From NCBI GenBank assembly GCA_013398955.1, contig VWPU01003052.1, positions 1-64,000 of the forward strand: a stretch of 64,000 nt of DNA, given 5' to 3'. The notes under the pieces are model-generated. The model saw only the letters and a list, made by a program, of their open reading frames with translations, did not search any database and was not told the DNA's origin. Both the position numbers and the translations under genes were made by a program. The DNA is from Callaeas wilsoni. Its lineage: Eukaryota > Chordata > Aves > Passeriformes > Callaeidae. Shown here one piece after another: positions 37,801 through 50,502 of the stretch. Each line of letters opens with the position of its first letter. Positions within the stretch are counted from its first letter, which is position 1.

Positions 37801-40177
37801 ACCCATCGTGACTTTACGCTGTGCTACAGTGAGGCTGCTTCCATCGGAGGCACACAAATCTGCAGGACTGAAGCAATATTTTGTAAGTGAGTTTTCTTTG
37901 TGTGAGGTGCGTGTGTTTTTGCAAGGTACTGTGACAGAAGTGAAAAGTCCACGCCTGGAAAAGAGAGTAGTAGGAAAGGGAAAGGACCTAAATGTCAAAA
38001 TCCTCTACTTTTGCTCTCACAAATCTTCCTGGGTATCAGTGTTAGTTCTGTAAATGATGACTGACATGACCCAATAGCAAATTTTTACTTCTCAGGACAG
38101 GGGGAGCTGGTTGGGGTGAATCCTAATGCAATGATCCTCCTCTTAGCCATACTATCTTCAAGTTTCAACCCAGGGCAAGAGAGTATTTCCTGTTCAATCT
38201 CTATTTTCCTTTAGTCAGGACTCTAACTACAGGTCTGACATTTGCCATAAGGATTTGTTCTAAAAGCAAGAACTTGCCTGACTAGCATTTAAAAGGAATA
38301 TTGTTAGTGAAATCACTAACAGAACTCCAAACATATTTAGCAAAAGAAAATAGGTCCTGTATTACACACTAAAAGAAAATCCAGTCAAATTCAGAACAAG
38401 GTGAAAAAAAATGGAGTCAGTAGGAGAATTCAATGGAATTACATAATTTCAATTATTATTGCACTTCAATGGGAACATAAGTGAACTCTGGAAGGGAGGA
38501 ATAATTCTGCACCTCTCTTGAGACTAGCCGTTTCCTGGTTTCCACAGCACTGGAGTGGGAGAGATCTTTGTGCTCCCTTGAGGAGGAGCAAGGTTGAGCT
38601 CGTCCTTAGAGGGTGAAAGAAGTTGCTGTGGAAACATCTAATCCCAATTCAATATAATAACAGTATACTATTTTTTATTTTGAGCAAGAACATATTTGTC
38701 ATAATGATTCAATAAAAGAAAAAACAAAAAGAAGTACGACTTAGCCTGCAGTCTCTTAGTGGATAATTAGTAATGTGAGTAAACCCAAACCTCTTTTAAT
38801 ATAATTCCTGAATGTGTGCTCAGCTTGGATCTTTATTTTAAAAGTTCATAACACATGACATGATATGTCATATAGTCACTTTGTAAATGTCAAGGTCTTA
38901 ATGGAAAATAAGTCTTTCATTGTTTATTCAACTTACATTGTACATCCAGCAGCACTCACGACTAGATTTGTCCTGCCTAGTTGCAGGTTCATCACAGCAA
39001 TATCTAAATGAAGAGCACTGTTGCTTTAAGTTTTGGTGGGGGTTTTTTTGTTTGTTTGTCTAGGTTTGGGGCATTTTTTGGTCCCAAAAGCAGTAGAGAG
39101 GCTAAAAGACTGTTAACAATCAAGCAGCCTGACTGAGAGCTAAATCACCTCCAGAAGAATGCTTTTTCCTTATTTTTCTCTATTTTTCATCTGAAACCAG
39201 AGCTAAGGGCTGTTTCTAACTTGATCCCATGGATATATGGAAGAATATGGCATAGTCTGCATAGTTGTTATCATTTTGTCTGTAGTTTCTGTTTCCTCTT
39301 GGATAGAGAAGGATGTCCTGTTTGAGCTCACGAGGATGCTTCTTCCCAGAATTTTCTAGGATTTTGGAATTAGGAAATTAGGGAATATCTCCTTTTTTCA
39401 GAAATTTTTGAGGAAAGGATGTCAAATAGGGAGTCATTCACTGATTTTGCCTGATATATGAAAACAGATTAAAAGTGTTAGCATTCTGGGCATTAGCAAG
39501 AGGGAATGTAAATGTTTGGTTGGCTAAGTTCCCTAAGATTCTTAGGAGTCAGAATAGCTGAGCAGAGGCAGAGAGAAGCAGCTACTGAACAGTCTGGCAA
39601 GCAGATGTGGATAGAGAGCAAAACATAACAGGATGATGTTTGCTCGTGGCACAGTTATTATGTGTAATACCCTACTCAGAGTAAAGCATTCTTGTTCAGG
39701 GAAACCGTAGTGATTCATATGTGGTTGAGAATGAGTTTCTAATAATGCCCTAAAATTCTCTGGAGTTTGTAAAGGAATTCTGGCATTGTTCATTAATAAA
39801 AACCAACACATTCCCTATACTCCCTGCCCAGTACAAACAAAAGCTGATTCTACCATTACTGATAGAACTCATAAGGAAATTAGTTATTTGAGATGTGTAG
39901 TAGAACTAGTAACACAAAAAAGCACAGGCAAATATAGATGAGCATTGAGCTAGGAGACTAATTTTAACAAAATAATGAATTGCATTCCTCACAAGAAGGA
40001 AAAATAAGTTAACCAACAGTAACCAACAGTAGAAACATTAATTAGAACTGGTCAAAACCATCAGGTCTTCCCTGCTTTGCATGGTTTATGCATTTGGCTT
40101 CAGCATGATGTGTGTATTTAATTTGAGACCAAACACTTTAAAACCCAAGCAATTGGAAGGAAATTTAATGTAGAAAC
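37801..40177. other. Non-coding stretch between repeats
   Basis: AT-rich, with a T-rich run near 39,037-39,060 containing TTTG repeats. The segment 38,510-38,640 is less AT-rich and unassigned. No gene recognised. Confidence 0.5.
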
Positions 40178-40600
40178 ATCAGATCTTCATGGTTTTCAAA
40201 GAAACGTGCTCCAACAGGTCCATGTCTTCCTTGTGCTGAGGACCTCAGAGGTGGACAGAGGACTTCAGTTGGGGTCTCACAAGGACAGAGTAGAGGTAGA
40301 GAATCACCTGCCTTGCCCTTCCAGTCACATTTTAGATGCAGCCAAGATAGAGCCAGCTCTCCTAGTTGTAAAACCACATTGCTGGCTCCAGTTTTTCATC
40401 TACCAATATCCCCAACTCCTTCTTTGCAGGGCTGCTCAAAATCTATTCATCTTTCAGTCTGTATTGATACTGGTGATTGCTCCAACTCAGGTGCAGAATT
40501 TTGCACTCAGCTTTGTTGAATTTCTTGAGGTTTATGTTGGCTCACTTCTCAAGCCTGTTGAGGTTGCTCCATATGGCATCTCTACCCCAATGCATATCAC
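40178..40600 (-). mobile_element. CR1 LINE internal fragment
   Basis: The plus strand reads as antisense CR1. It carries GCTCCAACAGGTCCATGTCT, TTGTGCTGAGGACC, 'AGAGTAGAGGTAGAGAATCACCTGCCTTGCCC', TTTTAGATGCAGCCAAGAT, 'CCCCAACTCCTTCTTTGCAGGGCTGCTCAAA' and 'AGGTGCAGAATTTTGCACTCAGC' type blocks in consensus order. Both ends of the element are missing. The overlapping 147-aa plus-strand frame at 40,206-40,649 is an antisense product. Its right neighbour is an LTR, but CR1 similarity does not resume beyond that LTR. Confidence 0.9.
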
Positions 40601-40672
40601 CTATATACACACATACTTATTCACATTAAGTAAGTCTTTTATGTCATAGATAATTCCAATTTATTTAGCATA

Positions 40673-41752
40673 TGTAGTGTAGAGAGTTGACCCTGGCTGG
40701 ACTCCAGGCACCCACCAAAGACGCTCTACCACTCCACTCCACAAGTGGAGTGTGGAGAGAAAATATAATGCAGGTTGAGACATTGAGTTGAGATAAGAAG
40801 GGGCAGAGATCACACACAGAATATTGTCATGGGCAAAAGAGACTCAACTTGGGGATATTAATTGATTTTATTATTAACAAAATCAGAGCAGGATAATGAA
40901 AAGTAAAATAAATCTTAAAAATACCTTCTCCCACCCCTCCCTCCTTTTCAAGTTATACCTCCTCCCCCTCAATGGTGTAGGAAGATGGGAAGTGGGGGTT
41001 ACAGACAGATCATCACATGTTGCTCCTGCTGCTACTCAGAGAGAAGAGTTTTTCTACTGCTGTAGTGTGGGGTCCCTCCCATGGGAGACAGTCCTCCATG
41101 GACTCCTACAATGTGAGTCCATCTCACAGGAAAGAGTTCTCCACAGACAGCTACAATGTGGGTCACTTTTTGATGGGTGTCCTTCAGGAACAGCCTACTT
41201 CAGCACGGGTTCCCCACAGGGTTACAAGTCCTACGAGGAAAACTGCTCCAGCATGGGTTCCTCTCTTCATTGGTCCACATGCTCCAGCATGGGCTTCCTG
41301 TGTGTTCACAGCTTCTTCTCAGGCATCCACCCGCTCCAGTGTGAGTCTTCTCCACGGGCTGCAGATGGAGCTCTACATCCCGGTGGTCCTCCGTGGGCTG
41401 CAGGGGAATAACTGCTTCACCATGGTCTTCACCTTGGGGTGCAGGGAAACCTCTGCTTCAGAGCCTGGAGCATTTCCTCTCCCTCCTTCTACACTGCTCG
41501 TGGTGTCTAGTGAGTTGTTCCTCTGACATATTCTCACTTCTCTCTTTTCTGGTTGGAATTACATCTGTGCAATAACCTTTTTTTACCTTAAATGTGTTAT
41601 CACAGAGGCATTACCACAATTGGTGGCACATCCAATCTGGAGCTGTCTGGCATTGGCTCTGCTGAACATGAAGGAAGCTTCTAGCAGCTTCTTACAGAAG
41701 TGACCTTTGTAGCCTTTCTGCTACAAAAACCTGACCATGTGAACCCAATACA
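40673..41752 (-). mobile_element. Solo LTR of an avian endogenous retrovirus
   Basis: About 1,080 bp begins TGTAG and ends ...ATACA. It is flanked by GCATA and GCAGA, a possible 5-bp target duplication with one mismatch, as expected for an ERVL-like element. On the minus strand it has an ATTTAA TATA-like box (plus 41,588-41,593), then a long GC-rich segment of repeated 'CTCCAGCATGGG' type modules, then an AATAAA signal (plus 40,867-40,872). The last about 190 bp resemble a U5. I recognise it as a widespread bird LTR family, though the exact name was not checked. No internal gag, pol or env sequence lies on either side. The 169-171 aa plus-strand frames at 40,896-41,526 are products of the modules and are not genes. 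Confidence 0.87.
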
Positions 41753-44503
41753 GCAGACCAGTAAAGATTTCCACAAGAACCTTCCTTGACCACAGTTTTG
41801 TACAAGGTGATTATCTGTTTCCATAGATGGTTATAGGGATTGCTGTATTCTCCTTTAGCATCCTAATATTTCTTCAGTGTGATGGCTTCTCCCATACTAT
41901 CACCTAAGAGCCATAAGACCGTATTTTGCTTGTCATAACTCAAACCATTTGCATAATTCATTTCCTAGTGCAATGTTGTTTTCAAAATCCATGTCTGAAC
42001 ATGGGGTGACATCCCTTAAGAAATAATTTTTATAAACACTGATAGTCCCATGTTGCTACTGCGAATTTGGTTCCACAAGGTCTGCTCGGTGGTGCTTTCC
42101 TTGTCACCATGACGAAACATTTCCTAATAGCCTGGGCAGCTGTGGTGGCTAATCACTGGCTACACTTTCACAGGGCATTTGAGTCATGTGAAATGAGTGT
42201 GCATTGGCAGGGTGCTTCCACATGTCCCAGACGTGTACCTTTACCTTGAAGACACTGTGTTTTGGTGCTGAAAATTTGGAATCTGTCATCAGCATCAGAA
42301 TGGGATAAGAAAGAGCACACAAGTAAATCTACATCATCTTTCAACGAGGTTTGAAATTATGTCTAAACCTCACATATTGTCAAATGTTTTGGTCTACCAA
42401 TAGGTCAGAGGAAAGTGTAGATTGGCACTAAAGCTAGTCAGAAGTTTTCCAGCAAAGCAAATGCTGATTTGTTTATCATAAAAGATTTTGTTTGAGGCCT
42501 AGTTGTAACTAACGTATGTCAATAATATAAATTAAGGCACAGCCTCACCCTTCCTTCAGTGACATTCTGTGTAATTCCTGCTGATTTCAGATTAATTTGG
42601 TGCCTAATAATTTGCAGTGACGTTTGAGCTTCCTCTACAACAAAAATTACTGATACATAGAAAACCGTGCTAACTTGCCAAAACCCCTCAGAGTTTCATT
42701 TATTTATCCTGCAGAAACAAAAGAGATTTATTGGCATCTCTTTCTCTGCATAGTGCTTGGGGCAGGAATTCTGTTATACTATTATTGACAAAAAAGTTGA
42801 AAATTATGTTAGACTTTACTTGCTTGTCTATTACGTGCCAAGGAATATGTATGTGTGTAACTGCATCAGAACTTCTCCAAATGGTGTGAGATATTTAAAA
42901 AGAAGATGGTTATTGTCTCATCAGCTAATAATTAGGCAGTATGAACTGGTTCTGGCCAATTAGCCTGGAAGTGTTTTCATTTTCTAAGCCAATAGAATCT
43001 ATCTATAGCATTCCATGGTAAAAAAAATTAATTAATTTAATTAACAAAACATAAATTCTAAAATGAAACATGATTTTGAGTGGGTAAGTACCCATGCTAA
43101 ATGGTGTCTTATAACAATAAAATCTTATTCAACTGGTCGGACAGATTATTCATATGGCTTCACGCTTTCCTACTTGCTGGCAAGCAACAGGCATGCTTGG
43201 TTACTTTGAAACTTCTGCTATGTGGAGAGATTGGCATTCAATTATAGACAAACTCTGATGTCGGGCCTGTCTGTAGCATTTTTAAGCTTTTCATGTAAGA
43301 CAAAAGTAAGTGCTTTATATTTGTCTGTCTTTGAAGAAAAAATGCCAGAAAGGTGATGATGCTCCTGCTGTTAAAATCTAATGCAACGTCATAAACTCAT
43401 CTTTACATGTGCTTGGTCCCGGGGGCTTACAAGCATGAACATGAATGAATTTTCTCAACCCTTGACTCATGGGGTAAATCTATCCAGAGACATTAGACCA
43501 CTAAAATGAATCTGCAGGAGCAAAAGGTCTGCCAGGTCACTGCAGCAGTTCAAAGCATGCTGGTGCCAGTCCCAGAGCACTTACACCAAAGCCAGAAATT
43601 ACACAGATATAATAATCTTATTGTTTTCACTTGCAAATTCTCGGTGATTTAAATTCATTATCGAACCAACACTCTTGTAAAGCTTTTTCTTCTGATCTTG
43701 TCCCAGGTGCCTGATTGCAGTCATCAAACATACCATACTAAGTATTTATATAAATATATCATAAAATAATCAAATATGATGAGCTATTCCCTTTGTTCCT
43801 TTATGTTGATACACTTTTCACAAAATATTTAATATGCTTCTGAAAATGATGATGCCAGTGATAAAGCTAGTTTGCAGTTTCATAGATAATTTATGGAAGT
43901 TATAAAAAATGAACCAAATTGTCATAACAACATGACAATGTGAACATTCATGTTTACATAGTGTCCACATACTGTACAAATACTGAATATTAATATGAAA
44001 TGAGAATTTATAAAATTTGCAATAAACATAATGTAGAAAAAATAACAACTGGATAAGATCTCTGCTTATACTGCAACCTATAAAGAGATCTTACTTTATG
44101 AATGGCTTTGACATTTCATTTAATGTGTATTGTTTTACACCCTTTACCACAAATCCTGCTATATTTTAAATGTAAATTAGATCATATCTATCCTGTTTCT
44201 CTGTTCAGATAAACAGTCACTCTAATTCAAGAGAAGGGAAGAGAGTCCATAGACAGCATTTTAAATGTACTTGGCACAAATTCACCTCATGAGGTGGAAA
44301 TAGAAAAATATGTCTGGATCAGATTCTGCTACTTCTGTTCTCATAGGGTAGCTATTTGTTTGTTCAGTGATTCTGTCAGCTTGTAGTAAAGTTATGCATA
44401 GTCTTTTGCCTAAGTATAGGTATTTATTGTTATTTTGAGATACTCTAAGACATTCTCCTGGGGCGGGCAAATGGTGCAGGGGAGCTGTGTGAGACCCACA
44501 CCT

Positions 44504-44710
44504 TCATGACGCTCTTCTGGACCAGCAGTTACGGCCTGTCCAGCAGGCAGGACACAGTGTCAAATGACACTTGATACTTTTAGGCAGCAAGATCAACCTG
44601 TATCCATACCCAGCAACATGACTCTTCTGAGGACAGCCTTTGCATGTGATCATTGCCTTACAGTCATGGCAAAGGATGAAGTATCTGTCTGCTAATTGTT
44701 CTGGTGGCAT
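44504..44710 (-). other. Cysteine-rich 68-codon ORF, unrecognised
   Basis: An ATG-initiated minus-strand frame with A at -3 and G at -1 around the start. It encodes eight cysteines, including three CxxC pairs (CHDC, CKGC and CPAC), an arrangement reminiscent of small zinc-binding folds. A pyrimidine tract ending TTTCTTCAG lies about 25 bases upstream and could serve as a splice acceptor. There is no family match that I recognise and no neighbouring exon. A chance frame or a pseudogene fragment is at least as likely as a real gene. Confidence 0.15.
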
Positions 44711-47700
44711 CTTCTCTGTGTTTCACTGATATCTGAAGAAACTGAATGAATCATGAGGCCTGTGCCTTTATACTATGTGAATACCCTGAGAGTATTACAG
44801 TTATAATTATAATACTTGAACTGTGTTTATTTCAGTAATCTATTAATTACTCTACTAGCAACTGGGAATGAGTCCTGAGGTTTTAATTTTCCTAGTGGCT
44901 GTAAAGTCAGCTTCTTCTAATACTTTTCACCAAAGACTATCATTAGGCCTGCTGAACTGTGGGCTTAGGTAGCAAATTAGAAGTGGCGTAGGCCACTGGT
45001 TGCCTGTATGCATCAGTAAATTTGAAGCTCTGGGTCAAAATGTGAACAATGTCTATCTAGTATTAGGTAACATCTCACAGTTCCTCCTCAGAGGTTGCTA
45101 AGAAGCTAAATGTCATGTTCCTTCATGGCAGAATTGCTCTTGGGTATCCCAGTCTCTCTCTCTTTCTCATTACTGACTGTGTAGGGACCCCAGACTGTTG
45201 TAAACCTGAAGTTAGAAACCCCAAAATGGTTTTTAAATTTAGATGAGATAAAAGGAGGCTTTAATGACTTGGTTTCTTCGTTACATTGATGAATTAATGT
45301 TATATATCTATTTTTCTGCTGTTTCATTAGGAGTTTAAAAGTAAATTGGGAAGTCCTGACTAAAATGTTGGGCATTTTTATTATTGATACCCAGAATGTG
45401 AATGTTTTAATTTTTGAAATACAAATATTTGAGCTGGATGTTGTAGCCCACATCATCTCAGGTGCACATACTTTTTCATCACTTGGTAAATCATCCACGT
45501 ATTACCATATCAGCTGAGCTGAGTGTATCACAATCCTAAGAGCCTTGCATAATAGTAAAACTTGAAATATTTTTTGAATACTGCTAACCTTCAAAAACAT
45601 TGTAGAGGAATAAATGACTGAAATCACTTATATAGCAAAAGGTCCCCTGCTCCTTCATTCTGTACTAGCAAATAAGACACTACTGAAATTTGATACCCCT
45701 TTCAGCCTCCTTCACTGCACAGTACCCAGTATGCTTATTTCCAAGGACAAATACTATGCAACTTGGCTCAAAGGGAGAAAAGGTAATTTTTACTTTTGAT
45801 AATTAATTTCTATGCCTGAATTTTATCTTGCTTTTAGCCTAAGTGGTGCTGCTGTTCACAGCTTACTCTTGCTTTTACCATTCATTATGTAAAATGGTAT
45901 TAGTTATTTCTATGTATTTTTTTAAAATATTGTGGGTGCCATGCACTATTCATCTCTATTTTTAAAAAGCCTGGGCAAAAAGGCATACAATTAGACTTAC
46001 TTCTAATTTAAAGAGTCTTTCTAAAGGCTGAAAACCTTTCAGGTACAAATCAAAATAACTGCAGCAGTCTTTGGCTTATTTCTGTCTTGGCAAGTATGGA
46101 CAAATCCATGGTAATCAATTCAAAAGGTATTATAGCCATTATTGGTTGTAATTATCATGACACCTGGGTCCAGACTTGCGAAATAATTATTAAAGGCATC
46201 ACTAGTGTGCAAAGGTTTTGTTAACCATTGATTTTATATCAGTAAGTGCTTAACGGATTTTGTGACTCTTAATATGAAGCTGAGTATCTGTTTCACTTAC
46301 AGAAGCATCAAATGTAGGGAAAATAAATAAAATACACACACATTATCATAGAAGTGAATCAGAAGTAAAGAATTAAGGCGAAGATACCACCATCCTTGAA
46401 GCCTTTCAGGTTTCCAAATCAGAGCTGACTTGCTTGAAAAATGTCAGTGTTATATAGTGAAATAGCTTGCTGCCAAATAAAATATATGCAACAGGATTTA
46501 TAGCGAGAGATTAAGGAAGGGGCCTTGGAGTCTCCTTTTTCTTAATGCTATATGTGTGCTTGATTCTTTTTAGTTATTTTTTGCAGCTGTGATGCTGAAT
46601 ATCTGAAACTGAGTGCGTACTAGTTGCTATTCCTTCTTGTTGCCCCCACCATGGCTTTAGGGGCAGATAGTAGCAGTGGGAGTACAGAGTCAGTTGCCAC
46701 ATTCTCTGTAGCACCATAAGGCTTTTCTCTGGACACTTCTCTAAGAGTTTTTGCTCTAGGGTAATCTGTCTTTCTGCACTGAGGTTTAGACAAATTGGCT
46801 CCTAAGTTAAGCATTGAATGCTAACAAGTATGAATATCCCCTTCTTTTTCCCTTCTGCCTTCTTCATATGCTATTTGGTTCAGTATGCTACTGCATATGC
46901 TGGTTTTGGCCTAAAACTGACGTGTCCATTGATCTTCAGTGGTGATGAATAGAACAATGATGAATGGGCATCCTACAGAGATTAAAATCATTACACCTGT
47001 GGAAGATCAAACCTACCTACGTCAGGGAACTGAGGTCTTTTAACACCTGTCCTACTCAGTCTTGACATGTAGTGCTGCCTGCCTTGAGCAGTGGGTCAGT
47101 CTTTTATTAGTTAACACTTCTTCCATCCTTTTGATCATTTTGGCCTATTATAGGCCTAGTTAAAACTGGTTTCCTGCAATTCCTGAAGCAGAGATCAAAA
47201 GGTGCATTTCATATCTTATGTGTCTAGAAGTCCTGAAGCCAAACAAGTTGATGCGCAGGTCCCTACAGCTACAGTCACACATCATGCATTCTGCTGGATG
47301 GCCAAGAGATGTAGCTTTATGAGGATACTAGGTCACACTCCATATCATTTGGTGTGCATACAAGATGCAAAATGGCATTAATCAGGTCTTTGTTCAGCCA
47401 CATCTTCAAAAAGAGAGCTACAAAGCATATATCTGAGGCTCAACAGTTTCAATGTCACCGATTTAAGAGAGTGAATCTAAGAGTTAGGTAATAAACCTTG
47501 TGAGTATGGGGATGATGGAAAGTAAAAGTTTCTGAAAACTCCTGGATAGCCAGCAGAGAAAGTTATATGGAACAGATTTTGCAGCAGCAACTGAAGAAAT
47601 CCAGCCCTGAAGCAGAAGTAGTAGCAGCGACATTTCTGTCTTGCAGCTATTTTTACTTAAAGGTCTAAATAGAAATGGAAAATTAGAAAATAAAAAGCAA

Positions 47701-48075
47701 AAACTGACTCAAAAATGCCTAAATAAAGCTCATACTTGTTTTATGTGTTGTCAGAGGATGACATCTCTGAAACTGATGGTGAACTGAGTGTCATAGGAGA
47801 AAAATGATGCTGCAAATTTTAGCTGCTTCAGTAACAAAACACATTAATTGTCAAAATGGAGAATAGGAGAAAGGAAGCGTGAGTCAAAGTTGCAAAAAAT
47901 GTGTGAATCTAAATGACTGCACGTGTATATCAAACTGATTATACTGTATAGCTCCTTTGGGAAGTGACGGAAGTCCGTGTACAAAGAGAATTCTTGATTC
48001 TTCCAACCATCTGTGAAATAATATCCACTAGCTTTGGCTGATGAAATCTTGTAGAAGTTCACCTGTGCTGTCTCT

Positions 48076-48170
48076 GTGTATGTATATACACAAGTAAGAA
48101 ATATATATATCTGTGTGTGTATATAAACATGCATGTATATTTATATTCATATACATATATTCAAAAACAC
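48076..48170. repeat. TATA/TGTA-rich simple sequence
   Basis: An imperfect alternation of TATA, TGTG and CATA units, typical of a decayed AT/GT microsatellite. Confidence 0.65.
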
Positions 48171-48821
48171 CCCTCAAGAGCCATACATGGTCTTGATCCA
48201 TCTATTCTTCTGGACTGAGTTCCAGAGAGTATTTTCTCCACGCCATCTACTCTGTTACATATAGAGACATCTGGTCTCCTATGGTGAAACCACTAAAATA
48301 AATAACAAATCCAGGACACTGTTAATGCAGTTTTTCCATAACCAGTGATATCTCTGGTAAGAGATGGCAAGGGCTGACACCAGCACTCTTCTTCATGGAG
48401 CAATCTTACTTTGTCCTCTCCCCATTGTGCTGAATTCAGCTGAGCTGGCGAGATGGAAAGTGTACTTCAAATTTTTCATACTAAATTTTTTTTTTTAGCG
48501 TGCCCTTCTCTATTTATCGCATATTTATGTGAGCATTAGACAAAAGAAAAAAAAAATCATGGTGTTAGAAATAAAGCGTGGCTTACTGAAACTAATCAGA
48601 ATATAGGACTAAGGACAGAAAGAATTAAATGAGATTATATCTTTATCATATCTTCTTAATAAGCAATCTGAAAATCTAAATAGCTATTCATTTGCTATTA
48701 TGTACCGTGCAAAATGGCAGCAGTATCTACAGTGCATGGGTTGCTGGAAGTAAATTCACTAAAGAAAAGGCAGAAAATCCAGATGGGCTGTTCAACTTAT
48801 TTGAGATTGTTTGCCTTGAAA

Positions 48822-48864
48822 AATAAAAGGTGAAACACTTCTTACCTAAAAAAAAAAAAAAAAA
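48822..48864 (+). other. Poly(A) signal plus A17 tail, possible retrocopy 3' end
   Basis: AATAAA at 48,822-48,827 is followed 20 bases later by a perfect run of 17 A (48,848-48,864), which is the spacing of a genuine mRNA 3' end. This arrangement in genomic DNA suggests an inserted cDNA. The sequence before it (about 48,700-48,820) has no frame I recognise, so if it is a retrocopy only 3'-UTR is visible. No target-site duplication was found. Confidence 0.3.
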
Positions 48865-50365
48865 GAGAGGTTTTAGAAAAATGTCCCACTAAAATAACTA
48901 AGAATGGATTGACTTACTAGATTGAAATAAACCCTACATATTTTAAAATATGGAAATGCATAAGATTTGTAGTATACAGGATCCAAATCAAAAGTAATTG
49001 AATGAAAATCACAAGCATTAGAAAAATAATTCAATAGAATACTCAAATTATTTGACTTATCCAGATACCTAAATTAATATGACATTATTTAGAAGTACCA
49101 GTATGCAAATGTCAGGCCGTGATAAAATACATACTTTCACCAAAAAGGAATTCACAGTGAGGAGAGGAATGCCTCTTTTTGTGCAGTATTTCTGTTGAAA
49201 AGAGTGACAGAAATCCATCGATGCACATTTGCAATAGTAGTGGATTGCACCATGCAAGGGAAAAGAAACGCCCATGCCTGAGGAAGATAATTACACCAGA
49301 CATTATGTTTGAGTACATCACATAGGCAAACAGTGAAGCAGTGGGAGTAATACAGTTGGAGAACACCTACAAGGAGAGAGCTTTAGCAACAATGATACTG
49401 TTTGGTTACAAAACAGAATATAGAAAAGGAAAATGATGAAGCAAGCTTAAATACCTTGGTTCTACAGTTTTGATAACTAATATGATCCTGGGTACAGTTT
49501 CTGGAAGAAATAATACTAACATTTACAGATGACACTGTGACTGAATGAGTGACATCCCAGAGCGAAAACCATAGGAAATGTCTGCCTCTTTGCTCAGTAG
49601 AAATATTGTCCACATCCATGAGAATGGCAGGATGTGGACAGCATCTGTTATACCCAGTGCATGAATGAAATGTTAAACGCAAAGAAAATAAAAACGATCA
49701 AAAAGTTAATTCTGTTTGCAAGCCAATATTGAGACTTGATATCAGAATTACAGAAAGGCATTGTACCTTGGAGAAAAATCAGAAAGCATCTTTTGGAACT
49801 AGTCATGTAATATCTATGAGATTGTTGCAGATTCAAGACTGCTCTGCGTATGCGAACCACTCTGTATGTGAAAATGTCTTCAAAAGTCTGGAGAGAAAGA
49901 GAAGACACTATGAAGCTCACGATCTTCTAGCAAATCCCCTAGAAAAATACAAAAGTTAAAACATGAGTCAATCCTTGAAAAAATAAAACAAAATAAACTC
50001 CAGAACCGTGGATTCCACAAGGAAAATTTATTTATTGTTTATTGTGAGTCTGGAGAAAAGTTTAGCAATTTAGCTATTTTCAACACTCCTTTCTGAAGAT
50101 GGTATTTTATCAGATAAAAATGTACATGAAATACACATTTAAAAATGCAGAAAATTCACACAAGTATTTGAACACACACAGTGTCAAAAAATTATGTAAA
50201 AGGGTGAATTGTGGTCAGGGATCTCAGAGATGTCGATGTAGACAAAGTTAAGTTGCAGAATTTTTGCCATGAGATGTTACCAGTGCGAAATTCTTAAGAC
50301 TGCTTCCTATTCTTGGAAGAAAAATCCAAGGACTGTTAGGCCCAAAGTTGCCATCCATGGCTTAA

Positions 50366-50502
50366 TAAGTCCCAGTGCTGGGAACTGGGAAGTTATCACA
50401 GCTGTTTCCCTGTTTTTATGTTGTTCTCCATATGTCTGCTGCTGTGCACTGTTGGAGACGAGAAATAGACCATTGGTCTGACCAGTTTGACCAATTCTGT
50501 AG
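50366..50502 (+). mobile_element. Ancient CR1-type 3' end fragment
   Basis: Contains 'GCTGTTTCCCTGTTTTTATG', then CACTGTTGGAGAC and GACCATTGGTCTGACC, blocks that close an old CR1 subfamily known from turtles and birds, in the plus orientation. The terminal repeat after GACC is decayed. The 70- and 88-codon frames here on both strands are chance products of the relic. Confidence 0.75.

Larger units (their letters stand above)
41753..50365. other. Long non-coding stretch
   Basis: No gene recognised. The part from 42,530 to 43,300 looks like complex, non-repeat DNA with several TAAT cores and may be a conserved element. The 130-codon minus-strand frame at 45,106-45,498 uses a GTG start and has no domain signature. 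TATA/TGTA-rich simple sequence lies at 48,076-48,170. Listed separately are a cysteine-rich ORF near 44.6 kb and a poly(A) tail-like structure near 48.8 kb. Confidence 0.5.

Noticed and set aside
37648..38053. 116-128 aa frames on opposite strands
   Set aside because: They start in the diverged LTR and continue into ordinary DNA, with no domain and mutual overlap typical of chance frames.
40206..40649. 147-aa plus-strand frame
   Set aside because: It is antisense to a CR1 fragment that explains the sequence.
37801..40672. Internal region of a provirus between the two LTRs
   Set aside because: No gag, pol or env-like frame; the interval holds ordinary AT-rich DNA and a CR1 fragment, and the two LTRs differ greatly in decay.
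40896..41526. Overlapping 169-171 aa plus-strand frames
   Set aside because: They lie antisense inside the ERV LTR, arise from its repeated GC-rich modules and match no retroviral protein.
45106..45498. 130-aa minus-strand frame
   Set aside because: GTG start, no recognisable domain, no splice-site context, and a length that chance can give in 64 kb of six-frame sequence.
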